Origin: Rubrobacter marinus
GTDB taxonomy: Bacteria; Actinomycetota; Rubrobacteria; Rubrobacterales; Rubrobacteraceae
NCBI RefSeq assembly: GCF_011492965.1
Contig: NZ_CP045121.1
Coordinates: 1,426,001-1,490,000 of the forward strand
Direction of reading: 5' to 3'
DNA length: 64,000 nt
Below, in pieces: positions 34,641-44,192 of the stretch. A program made the position numbers and the translations under genes. How positions within the stretch are numbered: the first letter of the stretch is position 1; each line of letters opens with the position of its first letter. The notes under the pieces were generated by a model, which saw nothing but the letters and a program-made list of their open reading frames with translations, searched no databases and was not told the DNA's origin.

Positions 34641-35014
34641 AAGCTCCGTGAAAGGATACTGCCGTAGCTCCCGGTCCGGGCCCGCCGGTCGTACACGCGT
34701 CGTGCGTAGGCCCGGAGGAAAAAACGAGCACGAGGGAAACCCAGAGACGTACTGCGGCCGATTCTCCGGCGGATGGGCTCACCCGCAAGCTTTTCGCGAC
34801 CGGGAGCCGGTTCCTCCACCGGCCCCCTCAAGACGGGTAACGCCGGGAGGGGCCACGACGGACATCGGTTCGGCCGCTCGGGAGGGTGTCGCTACCGCCT
34901 CAGGCACCGTTGTTGGGGGGCGCCGGGTCCTCGTGTCCCACAAACGGAGGGCTTCGAGCGAAAGCGGCGCAGCCCTTGGCAGCAGAACGCAGAACAAGAG
35001 AAAGGCTTTCTGGC
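34641..35014. other. Gene-free stretch between the PRC-barrel and lipoprotein genes
   Basis: No credible gene or hairpin terminator; the only frame running into the next gene is Arg/Pro-rich with no SD. Confidence 0.5.
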
Positions 35015-36118
35015 GTGACACGTACGTTCGATGACGACGGTCGAGCCTCTGGGGCGCAGGGGCGGTTGTCGCGTTGGTCCCTCGGCCTGCTCCTAACGGC
35101 GTCCGCCCTTCTCCTCGTGGGGTGCGAGGGCGGCGATGAGGAGGGGGCTGGCGACAACCTCGACGGGCAGGTCGTAGCGCTGGAGACGGAGGTTCCTTTG
35201 AGGGCCCCGGCCTACCAGCCTGCCTCGGGAGGGGCCCTCCTGGCCCTCACCGAGGACGGCGACGGGATCGTCAAGCTCGAAGTGGAGGAGCCCGAGGGCG
35301 GCCTCTTCGCGGGACCCGACGAGCAGGACCCGCGACTGGTGGTCGCCGGGGGCGCGGACCTCGAGGGCGAGAGCGCCGGGGAGAACATGGCGCTCGACCG
35401 CAACAGGGAGGGCCGCGCCTTCGTGCCGCAGCCGGAGCTGGACCACATCCAATCCCTGCAGACCGACGACCTCTTGGAGATCCGCACCTTCGACGCGGGC
35501 GAGCCCCCCGTTCGGGTCGCTATGAGCGGCCCCCAGAACGCCATCTACGCCCTCTCCGCCGACGGCAAAACAGTCACCGCGGTAAGCTTCGACACATTCG
35601 ACCCCGTGGCCGAGAGGCGCGTGGACGGGGGCGAGGAGACGCTCATCGCGACCTCGCCCGACATCGAGGACGAGTTCTGGCTCGCGGGCCCGGAGGGCGT
35701 CTCTGCGCACGCGTTCGGGACCGACCCCTTCCCCGAGGGAGAGATCCCCCTCGACGCCGCAGCCCTCGCCGTCGACGCCGAAAACTCGGAGAGGGCCTAC
35801 GCGAGCGAGACCGGCACGGGGCGCATCGTCGCAGTCGAGCCCGAGAGGAGCGGCGGGGGGCTCGGGGTGGTCGAGGAGCGGGACCTCGGCGAGCCCGTCT
35901 TGTACCTGGCCGCGGAGCCGGGTTTCCTGCACGCGGTCACCCCACAGAGGCTGGTAACGCTTGACGCCACGAGCCTCGAAACGGTTCAGGCTGTCGAACT
36001 TCCTCCGGAAGCGGGGGAAGAACCGAATGGCATCGCAGTCGGGGAGGAGGGCGTCTTCGTGACACTCGAGGGGGAGCGCCTCGTGCTGCTCTTCTCCAAG
36101 CCCCCGACAGAAGAGTAA
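35015..36118 (+). CDS. Beta-propeller-like lipoprotein
   Basis: About 367 residues from GTG 35015, after AGAAAGGC. A lipobox ends the signal (LLLTASALLLVGC). The mature part is acidic and made of repeated ~40-residue units with blade-like strands: GGALLALTEDGDGIVKLEVE, NAIYALSADGKTVTAVSFD, FLHAVTPQRLVTLDATSLET and GVFVTLEGERLVLLF. It is lipid-anchored outside the membrane. Nine bp later begins an HtrA-like protease lipoprotein, so the pair probably works in envelope quality control. Confidence 0.72.
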   Translation: MTRTFDDDGRASGAQGRLSRWSLGLLLTASALLLVGCEGGDEEGAGDNLDGQVVALETEVPLRAPAYQPASGGALLALTEDGDGIVKLEVEEPEGGLFAGPDEQDPRLVVAGGADLEGESAGENMALDRNREGRAFVPQPELDHIQSLQTDDLLEIRTFDAGEPPVRVAMSGPQNAIYALSADGKTVTAVSFDTFDPVAERRVDGGEETLIATSPDIEDEFWLAGPEGVSAHAFGTDPFPEGEIPLDAAALAVDAENSERAYASETGTGRIVAVEPERSGGGLGVVEERDLGEPVLYLAAEPGFLHAVTPQRLVTLDATSLETVQAVELPPEAGEEPNGIAVGEEGVFVTLEGERLVLLFSKPPTEE

Positions 36119-36127
36119 GGAGGAAAC

Positions 36128-37240
36128 ATGAGACGTTCGTTTTCTAGGGAGAAGAAGGCCGGGGCCGCCGTCGCCGTCCTGGCGGCGTTGCTCGTGGCGG
36201 GTTGCGGGAGCGGCGGAGAGGAAGAGCAAGGGGGTGCCCCAGAAGGGGAGGGGGCCGCGGCGGCTCAGGGAGGCGACGCCTCCCAAGCGGTGGCGAACTG
36301 GCCGGTCGACGAGATCGCCGCCGAGGTCGAGCCCTCCGTCGTGCAGGTGAACGTCGAGGCGATCCAGGAGACTCCCTTGGGCCCGCAGGAGGGCGAGGGC
36401 TTGGGGAGCGGCGTCATCTACCGCGAGGACGGCTACATCATCACCAACAACCACGTCGTCGAGGGGGCCGAGACGGTGAACGTAGCGTTCGCCGACGGCT
36501 CCACGGAGGAGGGCGAGGTCGTAGGGACCGACCCGTCCACCGACCTCGCCGTCGTGCGCGTCGATCGGGAGAACCTGCCGGCGGCGGACTTCGTGGAGAA
36601 CCTGGACCTCAGGCCCGGCGAGCTCGCGGTCGCCGTGGGGAGCCCGTCGGGGTTCCAGTCCACGGTGTCGCAGGGCGTGATCAGCGGCCTCAACCGCGAG
36701 GTGCCCGCCTCGCTCACCGGGGGCAGGCAGGAGGAGGCGCTCGTGGACCTCATACAGACCGACGCGGCCATCTCGCCCGGCAACTCCGGGGGCGCCCTGG
36801 TCAACGAGGACGCCCAGGTCGTCGGCATAAACGCCGCCTACCTGCCGCCCGCCCAGACCGGGGCGGTGAACATAGGCTTCGCCATCCCGTCGCCGACGGC
36901 GATCTCGGTGGCCGACCAGATCATCGAGACGGGGCAGGCGACGCACCCGTACCTCGGCGTCGGGGTCTCCAACCTCACCATGGAGATCGCCGACCGGTAC
37001 GGCCTCCCCACCGAGACGGGGGCGCTGGTCACGCAGGTCGAGTCGGGGAGCCCGGCCGACGATGCCGGCATAGAGCCGAGGAGCGTGATCACGGCCGTCG
37101 GCGGGGAGGCGATCCGCGACACGGGAGACCTGCTGGCCGCCCTCAGGGACTATGCCCCCGGCGACAGGGTGGAGATGACGGTCGTGAACAACGGCGAGGA
37201 GGCTCCGGTGACGGTGGAGCTCGGGGAGCGCAATCGCTAG
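36128..37240 (+). CDS. HtrA/DegP-type serine protease, lipid-anchored, one PDZ domain
   Basis: 370 residues, ATG after AAGGAGG. Signal with lipobox LLVAGC, then an acidic low-complexity linker. The trypsin-like domain carries the triad His (TNNHVVEGAE), Asp (DPSTDLAVVRVD) and Ser (SPGNSGGALVN), with preceding SGLNREVPA and IQTDAAI. The PDZ domain (~265-360) starts YLGVGVSNLT and has GALVTQVESGSPADDAGIEP. It degrades or refolds damaged proteins outside the cell membrane. In an operon with the propeller lipoprotein upstream. Confidence 0.95.
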   Translation: MRRSFSREKKAGAAVAVLAALLVAGCGSGGEEEQGGAPEGEGAAAAQGGDASQAVANWPVDEIAAEVEPSVVQVNVEAIQETPLGPQEGEGLGSGVIYREDGYIITNNHVVEGAETVNVAFADGSTEEGEVVGTDPSTDLAVVRVDRENLPAADFVENLDLRPGELAVAVGSPSGFQSTVSQGVISGLNREVPASLTGGRQEEALVDLIQTDAAISPGNSGGALVNEDAQVVGINAAYLPPAQTGAVNIGFAIPSPTAISVADQIIETGQATHPYLGVGVSNLTMEIADRYGLPTETGALVTQVESGSPADDAGIEPRSVITAVGGEAIRDTGDLLAALRDYAPGDRVEMTVVNNGEEAPVTVELGERNR

Positions 37241-37537
37241 ACAACCGGACCGCTGCAAGAGCGAGGATACGCAAAGTACGAGGGCAAAGGGAGGTCACGG
37301 GGTCTGCTCTTTTGCGTGTGAAGATCCGGCTGCGGGGGCGGGCCTCGTCCCGCAAAGAGGGTGCCCCGCGGCGTGACTGTACACCGCCCGATGACCGGGC
37401 ACAGATGAGCGACGACTCTGGCCTCGGGTGTTGGGTTGGGGTACGTTGCGGGGAGAGCGGCCGGTCCCGGCCCTTCATACGGTTGCGCCGGTTCCCAGCG
37501 ACAACGAAACCGGTGCGCTAGCACTAGGAGGCAGGAA

Positions 37538-39007
37538 TTGAGGATCGGGGCGGTCGCCGCGAAGGAGTTCTGGGCGTTGGTGCGTCAGCCGCAGCTTCTG
37601 CTGCTCCTGCTCGTGGGGCCGGTCCTGATCATGACGGCCTTCGGCTTGAGCTTGGACGTGCGGGACATCCTTAGGCCGCGCGCCCTCGTGGTGGTCAAGC
37701 CCGGCAGCGAGGGCGCCGAGCTCTTCGAACGTTACAGAGAAGAGTTCACCGACCGCACGCAGTTCGTGGGGACTACTGGCGACCTGGAGTCCGCGAGGAG
37801 GCGGCTCCAGAGGGGGGAGGTCGACGCCGTGATCACTATACCGCCCGATCCCTTGGGAACCGTCGCGAGCGGCGAAAGGACGCCGTTGGGGGTGGTCTAC
37901 AACACGATCAATCCCGTCTTCGGGACCAGGGTGCCCGCCCGCGCTTACGCCCTGGTCCTCGACCTCAACCAGAGCCTCATAGAGACGACGATAGGCGGCG
38001 AGATCGGGAACCTGCGCACGATACAGGAGCGGCTGAACGAGCTCGACCGCCGGCTCGAGGAGGCGAGCGCCGCCGCGGAGGAGTTAGCCTCCGAGGAGGC
38101 CCAGACGGTCACGACCGAGCTCGACGAGGCGCTCGCCACCCTGGAGGGCTCCTTGGGAGCGCTGGAGGAGTCCGAGGCCGTCGAGGGGGACGTCTCGGAG
38201 ACGCTCAGGGGGATCAACGACGCACAAAACGTGCTCGGAGAGGTGCGAGAGGTCCAGAGGGAGGGGACTATCGGGGAGAGAAGCGGGCTGACCGACCTGC
38301 GAGAAAGCGTCAACTCCGCGCAGGAGGCGCTCGCGGCGCTGCCCGACGACGTCTCCCCTCAGGTGCTCACGAACCCCTTCCGGCTCGAAACCGAGAACCT
38401 GGCCACGCCCCCGGACGTCGTGGGCTTCTACGCGCGGGGGGTGCTCGCGATCCTCGTCCAGCACATCTCCGTGAGCCTGGCCTCGTTGGCCGTGGTGCGC
38501 GAGCGCCTGAGCGGGGCTTACGAGTTCTTCGAGGTCTCGCCCTTGAGGCCCGGGGAGCTCCTGGCCGGGCAGTTTCTGACCTACCTCGGGCTCGTGCTCG
38601 GGGTGAACCTGGCGGTAGCTGCGGTGCTAGCGGGGTTTCTGGGCGTCCCTGTAGAGGGCGGGTACTTGAGGATGGCCTTCGCCATGGTGCTCCTCACAGT
38701 AGCGTCTTTAGGCCTGGGGTTCCTGATCTCCGCTCTCGCCAAAAGCCAACTCCAGGCCGTTCAGGTTTCGATGCTCCTCCTCATAGCGAGCGGCTTCTTC
38801 GCGGGCTTTCTCTTCCCTTTGAGCGAGATGAGGGGGCCGGGCGTACTCGTCTCGAACTTCCTGCCGGCGACGTACGGCATAAGGGCGTTGCAGGACGTCA
38901 TGATCCGGGGCGAGACGGTCTCGACCTACGACCTCGCAGGGCTGGGCGCGATGGCGATAGTCGCCCTGGGCGCCGCCCGGTTCTTTGTGGGCAGGAGGAA
39001 GCACTAG
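37538..39007 (+). CDS. ABC-2 type exporter permease
   Basis: 489 residues from TTG 37538 behind GGAGG. First helix ~15-35 (LLLLLLVGPVLIMTAFGL), then a large extracytoplasmic region with a coiled coil (ELDRRLEEASAAAEELASEE). Five C-terminal helices include LAVVRERLSGAYEFFEVSPL, LTYLGLVLGVNLAVAAVLAG and VSMLLLIASGFFAGFLFPLS. Family of drug, polysaccharide and lipid exporters. The ATPase gene follows 1 bp later. Confidence 0.9.
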   Translation: MRIGAVAAKEFWALVRQPQLLLLLLVGPVLIMTAFGLSLDVRDILRPRALVVVKPGSEGAELFERYREEFTDRTQFVGTTGDLESARRRLQRGEVDAVITIPPDPLGTVASGERTPLGVVYNTINPVFGTRVPARAYALVLDLNQSLIETTIGGEIGNLRTIQERLNELDRRLEEASAAAEELASEEAQTVTTELDEALATLEGSLGALEESEAVEGDVSETLRGINDAQNVLGEVREVQREGTIGERSGLTDLRESVNSAQEALAALPDDVSPQVLTNPFRLETENLATPPDVVGFYARGVLAILVQHISVSLASLAVVRERLSGAYEFFEVSPLRPGELLAGQFLTYLGLVLGVNLAVAAVLAGFLGVPVEGGYLRMAFAMVLLTVASLGLGFLISALAKSQLQAVQVSMLLLIASGFFAGFLFPLSEMRGPGVLVSNFLPATYGIRALQDVMIRGETVSTYDLAGLGAMAIVALGAARFFVGRRKH

Positions 39008-39008
39008 C

Positions 39009-39956
39009 GTGGCGGCGATACGGGCGGAGGGGCTCGTCAAGCGCTTCGGCGGGGAGGAGGTACTCAAGGGGGTAGACCTCTCGGTCGAGGAGGGGGAGAT
39101 CTTTGGCCTCATAGGCCCCTCTGGCGCGGGCAAGAGCACCCTCATGCGCTCCCTTACCGGTTACCTCTCGCCCACGCAAGGGGAGGTCGAGGTGCTCGGC
39201 AGGGCCCCGGTCGCGTTCGGGCCGAAGGAGAAGCGCCGGGTCGGGTACATGCCCCAGGGCTTCGTGCTCTACGGCCAGCTCTCCGTGCGCCAGAACCTCA
39301 ACTTCGTCGCCGGTCTGTACGGGCTGCGCTTCGGGGAGCGCCGGCGGCGGGTGCGGGAGACCCTGGAGTTCGTCGAGCTCTGGGAGCACCGGCGGAAGGT
39401 CGCCGGGGACGTCTCCGGGGGGATGCAGCGCAGACTGCAACTCGCCGCGGCGATCGTCCACGAGCCCGAGCTCCTCTTCGTCGACGAGCCCACAGCGAAC
39501 CTCGACCCGATCCTCAGACGACGTTTCTGGGAGGAGTTCCGCTCCTTGCGCGACGAGGGGCGCACCATCTTCGTCACGACGCAGTACGTCGGCGAGGCCG
39601 AGCTCTGCGACCGCGTCGGGCTTTTGGCCGGCGGTAGCATCGTCGCCGCAGGTACCCCCGATGAGCTCCGACACCAGGCTTTCGGCGGCGAGAACATAGA
39701 GCTGCATGTGGCCGGCGAACCCAGCCGCCTCACGGAGCACCTCGGCCTCCTTGAGGACCTGGGGAGCGACGTCGAGGTTCGCGGAGGACAAAACGGAAAA
39801 GGAGAAGCCGTGAGCGTCGTGCGGCTCCTCGTGGACGACGCCGATTCAAAGCTACCCGAGGTCCTCAAGGCCTTCGACTGGGCTGACATTCGCTCCGCCA
39901 ACGTCCCCAAGCCCTCCTTCGACGAGGTCTTCTTCCGCCTGGTGCGGGAGCAGTAG
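39009..39956 (+). CDS. ABC transporter ATPase, partner of the ABC-2 permease
   Basis: 315 residues from GTG 39009. Walker A GPSGAGKSTL, Q-loop YMPQGFVLYG, signature VSGGMQRRLQLA, Walker B LLFVDEPTANLD and the switch residue in FVTTQYVGEAE (Gln where His is usual). The C-terminal ~100 residues form a DrrA/NatA-like regulatory extension. Drives export of an unknown substrate. The missing switch His is worth noting but occurs in some related exporters. Confidence 0.92.
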   Translation: MAAIRAEGLVKRFGGEEVLKGVDLSVEEGEIFGLIGPSGAGKSTLMRSLTGYLSPTQGEVEVLGRAPVAFGPKEKRRVGYMPQGFVLYGQLSVRQNLNFVAGLYGLRFGERRRRVRETLEFVELWEHRRKVAGDVSGGMQRRLQLAAAIVHEPELLFVDEPTANLDPILRRRFWEEFRSLRDEGRTIFVTTQYVGEAELCDRVGLLAGGSIVAAGTPDELRHQAFGGENIELHVAGEPSRLTEHLGLLEDLGSDVEVRGGQNGKGEAVSVVRLLVDDADSKLPEVLKAFDWADIRSANVPKPSFDEVFFRLVREQ

Positions 39957-40203
39957 GAGGTAAGTTCCGGCTTCGCGTCCGCAACTGTTTCGGAGGTACC
40001 AGTGAGATTCTAGGGATTGACGCATCTCACGAGGCCTCGGCATCCCCTGCCAGAGGGTCTACCTAGGCGGCGTGCCCGGGGTAGCAATAGCGTGTTGGAG
40101 GGCTGGATGCGTAGTGACGCATCAAAACCGCGAGCGCGGGGCGCCAAGCCATCGGCCTCCGGCTATGTACAAGATTCAACCGCTGTGGGTTCAGTATTTC
40201 GCA

Positions 40204-40243
40204 CTTAATCCTCCCTTTACACAACGCTTACGGCCCGCTTATC
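40204..40243 (+). promoter_or_regulatory. Array of four CTTA-type boxes at ~11-bp steps
   Basis: CTTAAT, CTTTAC, CTTACG and CTTATC start 11-12 bp apart, ~115 bp before the ATG at 40358. The rest of 39957-40357 has no supported gene. Confidence 0.5.
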
Positions 40244-40357
40244 GGCCGGAGTTAGAACGTGGGGGACGTGTAAAGGCGCGAGGGCACGAGGCACATCAGA
40301 TACATCAATTGTGTTCTCGATGCAGCGCCGAGCAGGTTCACGAAAGGAGAGGAGCGG

Positions 40358-41143
40358 ATGGGCAGGCGCAGAGATAGAGGGGTAGGCGGCGATCGGGCCG
40401 TCGAGCCCGAGGAGGCCGGGGCGCACGGCAACGATCCGGATGCCGTGGAGGTCCACCGCATCGGCGACGGGGGTCGGAGTGACGGCGTGGCAAGCGAGGA
40501 GCGGCCCGCAGGGGGAGCCGCGGAGCGCGAGCGGGAGCCCGTCGAGCCCAACCGGCCGACGGCGGTGCCCTACCCCGAACGTCGAGGGGGCACCGACCTG
40601 GTAATGCGGCGCGACAGCGCGAGGTGGGGTCCGATCTGGGCGGGTTTGATCACGGCGATCACGACCCTCCTGCTGCTTCAGCTGCTTGCGATCGGGCTTG
40701 GGCTCGTAGGCGTCAGCGCGGAGAACACCGGGAGCGCCTGGGTGCCGGCGATCGTGGGCCTCATCGCCTTCTTTACCGGCGGCGCGGTCGCGGGGATGAC
40801 CTCCGCGGTGAGGGGGGCCGCGACCGGCTTCCTCAACGGCTTTTTGGTGTGGGCGTTGGGCACCGTGCTGATCCTGGTGCTTTCGGCTCTGGGGCTCGGC
40901 TCGATATTCGGGGCCCTGGGTAACGTGGTCGGTCAGCTCGGCCTGTTCGGTCCGGGGGGCGTGAACGTACCGAACCCCAACCTGCCCAACGTCAGTCCCG
41001 ACCAGCTCGCCAACGCGGTGAGGAACGGAGCGATAGGCGCGTTCTTTGGGCTGTTGGTCTCGGCCATCGCCGCTGCTGTAGGTGGCTACCTCGGCGGACG
41101 CTCCAAGGAGCCCATCGGCCACATGGCCCAGGACAACGACTAA
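40358..41143 (+). CDS. Membrane protein with long charged N-terminus
   Basis: 261 residues, ATG after AAAGGAGAGGAG. Residues 1-85 are hydrophilic and charged with no clear fold. Four to five helices follow: PIWAGLITAITTLLLLQLLA, AWVPAIVGLIAFFTGGAVAG, GFLNGFLVWALGTVLILVLS and AIGAFFGLLVSAIAAAVGGY, with a Gly/Asn/Pro-rich loop between. The end GGRSKEPIGH is typical of related YIP/DUF-type proteins in this group. Unknown function; preceded by a box array. Confidence 0.7.
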   Translation: MGRRRDRGVGGDRAVEPEEAGAHGNDPDAVEVHRIGDGGRSDGVASEERPAGGAAEREREPVEPNRPTAVPYPERRGGTDLVMRRDSARWGPIWAGLITAITTLLLLQLLAIGLGLVGVSAENTGSAWVPAIVGLIAFFTGGAVAGMTSAVRGAATGFLNGFLVWALGTVLILVLSALGLGSIFGALGNVVGQLGLFGPGGVNVPNPNLPNVSPDQLANAVRNGAIGAFFGLLVSAIAAAVGGYLGGRSKEPIGHMAQDND

Positions 41144-41178
41144 CGCAAGCCGCCGGTGCTCTCGGTCTTCTAAGCATC

Positions 41179-41214
41179 CGTCTCGGCGGGGGGATCGATC
41201 CCCCCGCCGAGACG
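41179..41214. terminator. 36-bp perfect palindrome after the membrane protein gene
   Basis: Two 18-bp arms (CGTCTCGGCGGGGGGATC and complement) with no loop spacer, 36 bp after the stop; likely bidirectional or factor-aided terminator. Confidence 0.7.
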
Positions 41215-41295
41215 CGTACATTGCAGCATGTCGTTCGGCCACTGGCATCCTCGCGCTCCGTTCAAGGATGGCTCGCACTGAGGGAGGAAGTTGAC

Positions 41296-41769
41296 GTGGA
41301 GAACTCGACCAAAATTCGCATTCATGAACCAAGCCAAGTGGGCATACTCGTCGAGCTCTCCGGGGAGTTCGACGTTCAGGCAAGGAGAGCCCTCGGCAAG
41401 ACCCTGAATAGCGCCGCGAGTTGGGGTTCGCCGGTACGCGTGGATCTGTCCGGGGTAACTTTTATGGACTCCGCTTGTCTCTGGGAGCTCGTGGTAGAGT
41501 ACTGGCTTTATCGCGAGAACCTCGCGCTGTGCAACCCCTCCCCGCAGGTCGAGTTGGGCGTGGCAGCGTGCGGCCTGGAGGGCTGGATCGTCTTCCGCCC
41601 GAGCGAAGAGACTGCATCTCGCACCGCCGACGGGTTGCCCCCGAAGCCTCGGGAGAAGAGCACCGAAGCCGCAGAGAGCACAGCGGGCAAAACATTACTC
41701 GATACACGTAAAGCACGTAAACGCCGGGCGACCGACGTTGCGTATCGACGGCGAGGGCCGCAAGGTTAA
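41296..41769 (+). CDS. STAS-domain protein (anti-sigma factor antagonist-like)
   Basis: 157 residues from GTG 41296 after GGGAGGAAG. The STAS domain (~1-105) shows VELSGEFDVQARRALGKTL, then VRVDLSGVTFMDSACLWELV, where the Ser in MDSA is the phosphorylatable serine of SpoIIAA-type proteins. The C-terminal ~50 residues are Lys/Arg/Glu-rich and probably disordered. It would bind an anti-sigma kinase in a partner-switching stress pathway; no kinase is nearby, though a group-2 sigma lies at 30760. Confidence 0.75.
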   Translation: MENSTKIRIHEPSQVGILVELSGEFDVQARRALGKTLNSAASWGSPVRVDLSGVTFMDSACLWELVVEYWLYRENLALCNPSPQVELGVAACGLEGWIVFRPSEETASRTADGLPPKPREKSTEAAESTAGKTLLDTRKARKRRATDVAYRRRGPQG

Positions 41770-41899
41770 CCGCCTCGAAAAGCGAGGCCGACCATGCCAG
41801 CTTGAACGAGTTGGCCTCACCAGGCTTCCAGCAAGGAGTAGCAGAACTGCGCGTTCTTTTGCGCTGTTCCTGGAGGGTCCGACGAGAAGAGGAGAGATC

Positions 41900-42208
41900 A
41901 TGGAAGGGACAACCGGAGTGGACAGGGCGTTCATTGGGCGAGCGCTCTGCATATGTGGCTTGATGTTAGCGGTAGTAGGAGCCTACTTCGTCTCCATGGC
42001 GACCGAGGCCGTGGGGATCGCCCTGGGAGTAGCCGGATACTACCTCGGAGCGCGCACCCTCGGGAGCGCGACGATCCTTCTGTGTACGGCCGCCCTGTTT
42101 GTCGGACTGCTCGTGGGGCAGGGGTTCGTTCCTGGCCCCTACGATGGGGACGCCGACGGGGTAAAGGAGTCGATACAAGACCCGCTTCCTCCGGGGTACC
42201 CCGACTAA
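41900..42208 (+). CDS. Small three-helix membrane protein
   Basis: 102 residues, ATG after GAGGAGAG. Helices ALCICGLMLAVVGAYFVSM, VGIALGVAGYYLGART and ATILLCTAALFVGLLVGQG, then an acidic Gly/Pro end. Similar in size and style to the DUF4383-like proteins but without clear shared motifs. Function unknown. Confidence 0.6.
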   Translation: MEGTTGVDRAFIGRALCICGLMLAVVGAYFVSMATEAVGIALGVAGYYLGARTLGSATILLCTAALFVGLLVGQGFVPGPYDGDADGVKESIQDPLPPGYPD

Positions 42209-42822
42209 GTTGTTTCTCTCGCCAAGGGCCGGACAAGGCTGGGTAGACCGCTCAACGTTCTCGCAATAGGCAGGGGAGTGGGACGTGGGAGCGGGGACAG
42301 CACGCAGAGAAGCGCAGATCCTTCCTCAGGACGCGTCCGCTCACCGGTGCGGCGGGTAAGAGCGGCACCACGGTGGGCAGCCGCGAGGGACAGCGATCCT
42401 GACGCCGGTGCCGGACGTGAACCGGGACTATCTCCCTGCTCGAAGACGAGCAATGCCCTGCGGGAGAACGGCGAGTAGGTTACCGCGATGAGTACCACCC
42501 AAGACGGTTGAAAGCCTCGTTGGGGCCTCTCGCGGTTGACGTGATCGCGCGCCACGGCCCCTTGCACGGGAAGGATACACGTTCAACGTACACCTATGAC
42601 GCCCTGACGTGGCTGCCGATGCGGGCCGGCCGTAGGTGAATACGTTGCGTAATGGAGAGGAGAGCACGTGCAACATAGGTCCACCAAAAATCCTCGAGGG
42701 GTAGGTCTCGTAGGAGAATGGGTATTGGGTCCAGACCTGAAACGTTCGCAGCCCTCAAAAATTCGATCGTCGCCAGCCGCGTCTCCCCATCGGAACGACT
42801 GGGCGAGGGGGAGGAGGGGCGG
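42209..42822. other. Gene-free stretch upstream of TerC
   Basis: All frames are Arg/Ser/Pro-rich without SD or domains; no hairpin or repeat of note seen. Confidence 0.5.
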
Positions 42823-43772
42823 GTGAGTGCCCCCGCGAGCGCGACTTTCCCCTTTTGGGCGTGGGCCGTCTTCGTCGGGCTCGTGGTCGCGCTGCTCTGC
42901 CTCGACCTCTTCGTGCTCCACCGCAAGGCCAAGAGATACCCTTTCGCGAGGCATTATGGCTGTCGGGGTTCTGGATCGCGGTCTCCATGGCTTTTGGCGG
43001 CTTCGTCTGGTTCGTCGGGGGGCCGGACGCGGCGGGCAGGTACCTTACCGCCTACCTCGTGGAGAAGTCCCTCTCCATCGACAACGTCTTCGTCTTCGCC
43101 GTGATCTTCTCGGGCCTCGCCGTGCCGGAGAGGTACCGCTACCACGTCCTGTTCTGGGGCGTCATCGGCGCCCTGGTGTTCCGGTTTCTCTTCATACTGG
43201 CCGGCTCGGCCCTGATCTCGGCCTTCTCCTGGGTGGTCTACGTCTTCGGCGCGTTCCTCGTCTTCACAGGCATCAGGCTGCTCCGCAGCGGGAACGACGA
43301 GGAAGCGGATCCCCAGGACAATCGCGCGCTGAAGCTCCTGAGGCGCGTCTTGCCGTTCACCGAGGACTACCGCGGCGACCACTTTTTCGTGAACGAGAAC
43401 GGCAAGCGCTACGCGACGCCACTCCTGGCCGCCCTGGTCGTCATCGAGGCCTCGGACGTTATCTTCGCCATAGACTCGGTGCCGGCGGTGCTCTCGCTTA
43501 CCCAGACCACCTTCGTGGCCTATTCGGCTATGGCCTTCGCCGTCCTGGGCTTGAGGGCTTTGTACTTCGCCCTGGAGGGGCTGGTCGACCGCTTCGTCTA
43601 CCTGCACTACGGCCTCGCCGCCATCCTGATCTTCCTCGGAGCGGAGTTCGTGCTCCAGGGTTTCGGGATCCACGTCCCGATCTACGCTTCGCTGGCGATC
43701 ATCGCTGCTGTCATAACGACTTCCATCGTCTTGTCATTGAAGGCCACGAGCGGGGAGAAGACCTCGGGGTGA
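42823..43772 (+). CDS. TerC-family integral membrane protein, one frameshift near the N-terminus
   Basis: About 316 residues from GTG 42823. The first helix (WAWAVFVGLVVALLCLDLFV) and LHRKAK are in one frame; at 42931-42935 the frame changes to EIPFREALWLSGFWIAVSM. Inserting one G (AAGGAG for AAGAG) restores LHRKAKEIPFREAL, the expected TerC sequence. Later features: EKSLSIDNVFVFAVIFSGLA, EASDVIFAIDSVPAVLSLTQ with the conserved Asp residues, and LRALYFALEGLV. The family is linked to tellurite tolerance and to metal handling during membrane protein secretion. Confidence 0.88.
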
Positions 43773-44026
43773 TAGCCGCGCGAAGCCGTTGACGAACCGT
43801 GGGTTAGGGCCGTAAGTTGCCTTTCGGTCGTCGACGAGGACGGGGCGGAGGACACGCAGGCCCATCATCGTCCGACGGTGCTTCCGTTCTTGCGTGGCAT
43901 CCCCAGAGGTAGGCACCCCAATGCCCGGCCATCTGTCCCGTTCGGATCGCGCTCGGTCGTCGTCTCGCTACACCTTCGCCGGCGGATTACCGGCATCCTC
44001 GTCGCGCAAACCGCCTGTAAAGATAG

Positions 44027-44065
44027 CTTAACGCTACTTTGACCGAGGGCTAACGACCCCTTACA
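44027..44065 (+). promoter_or_regulatory. Four boxes (CTTAAC, TTTGAC, CTAAC, CTTAC) at 10-11-bp steps
   Basis: TAAC/TGAC/TAAC cores fall at 44029, 44040 and 44051 and a TTAC at 44061. The array lies ~128 bp before the lipoprotein start. No gene is supported in 43773-44192. Confidence 0.5.
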
Positions 44066-44192
44066 GCAGACCAAACTCTTCGCGGCACACTGGGGTGCGC
44101 AACGGTAAGCGAGAGAGGAGAGCCACCGACGGTCAGGACCCTTACCCAGGAAAGACGCTTGCGAAGTTGGACCGACGAAACTTTTGGAGAAG

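Noticed and set aside
35093-37258. A 721-residue minus-strand frame
   Set aside because: Antisense to the propeller lipoprotein and HtrA genes, both with clear motifs and SDs.
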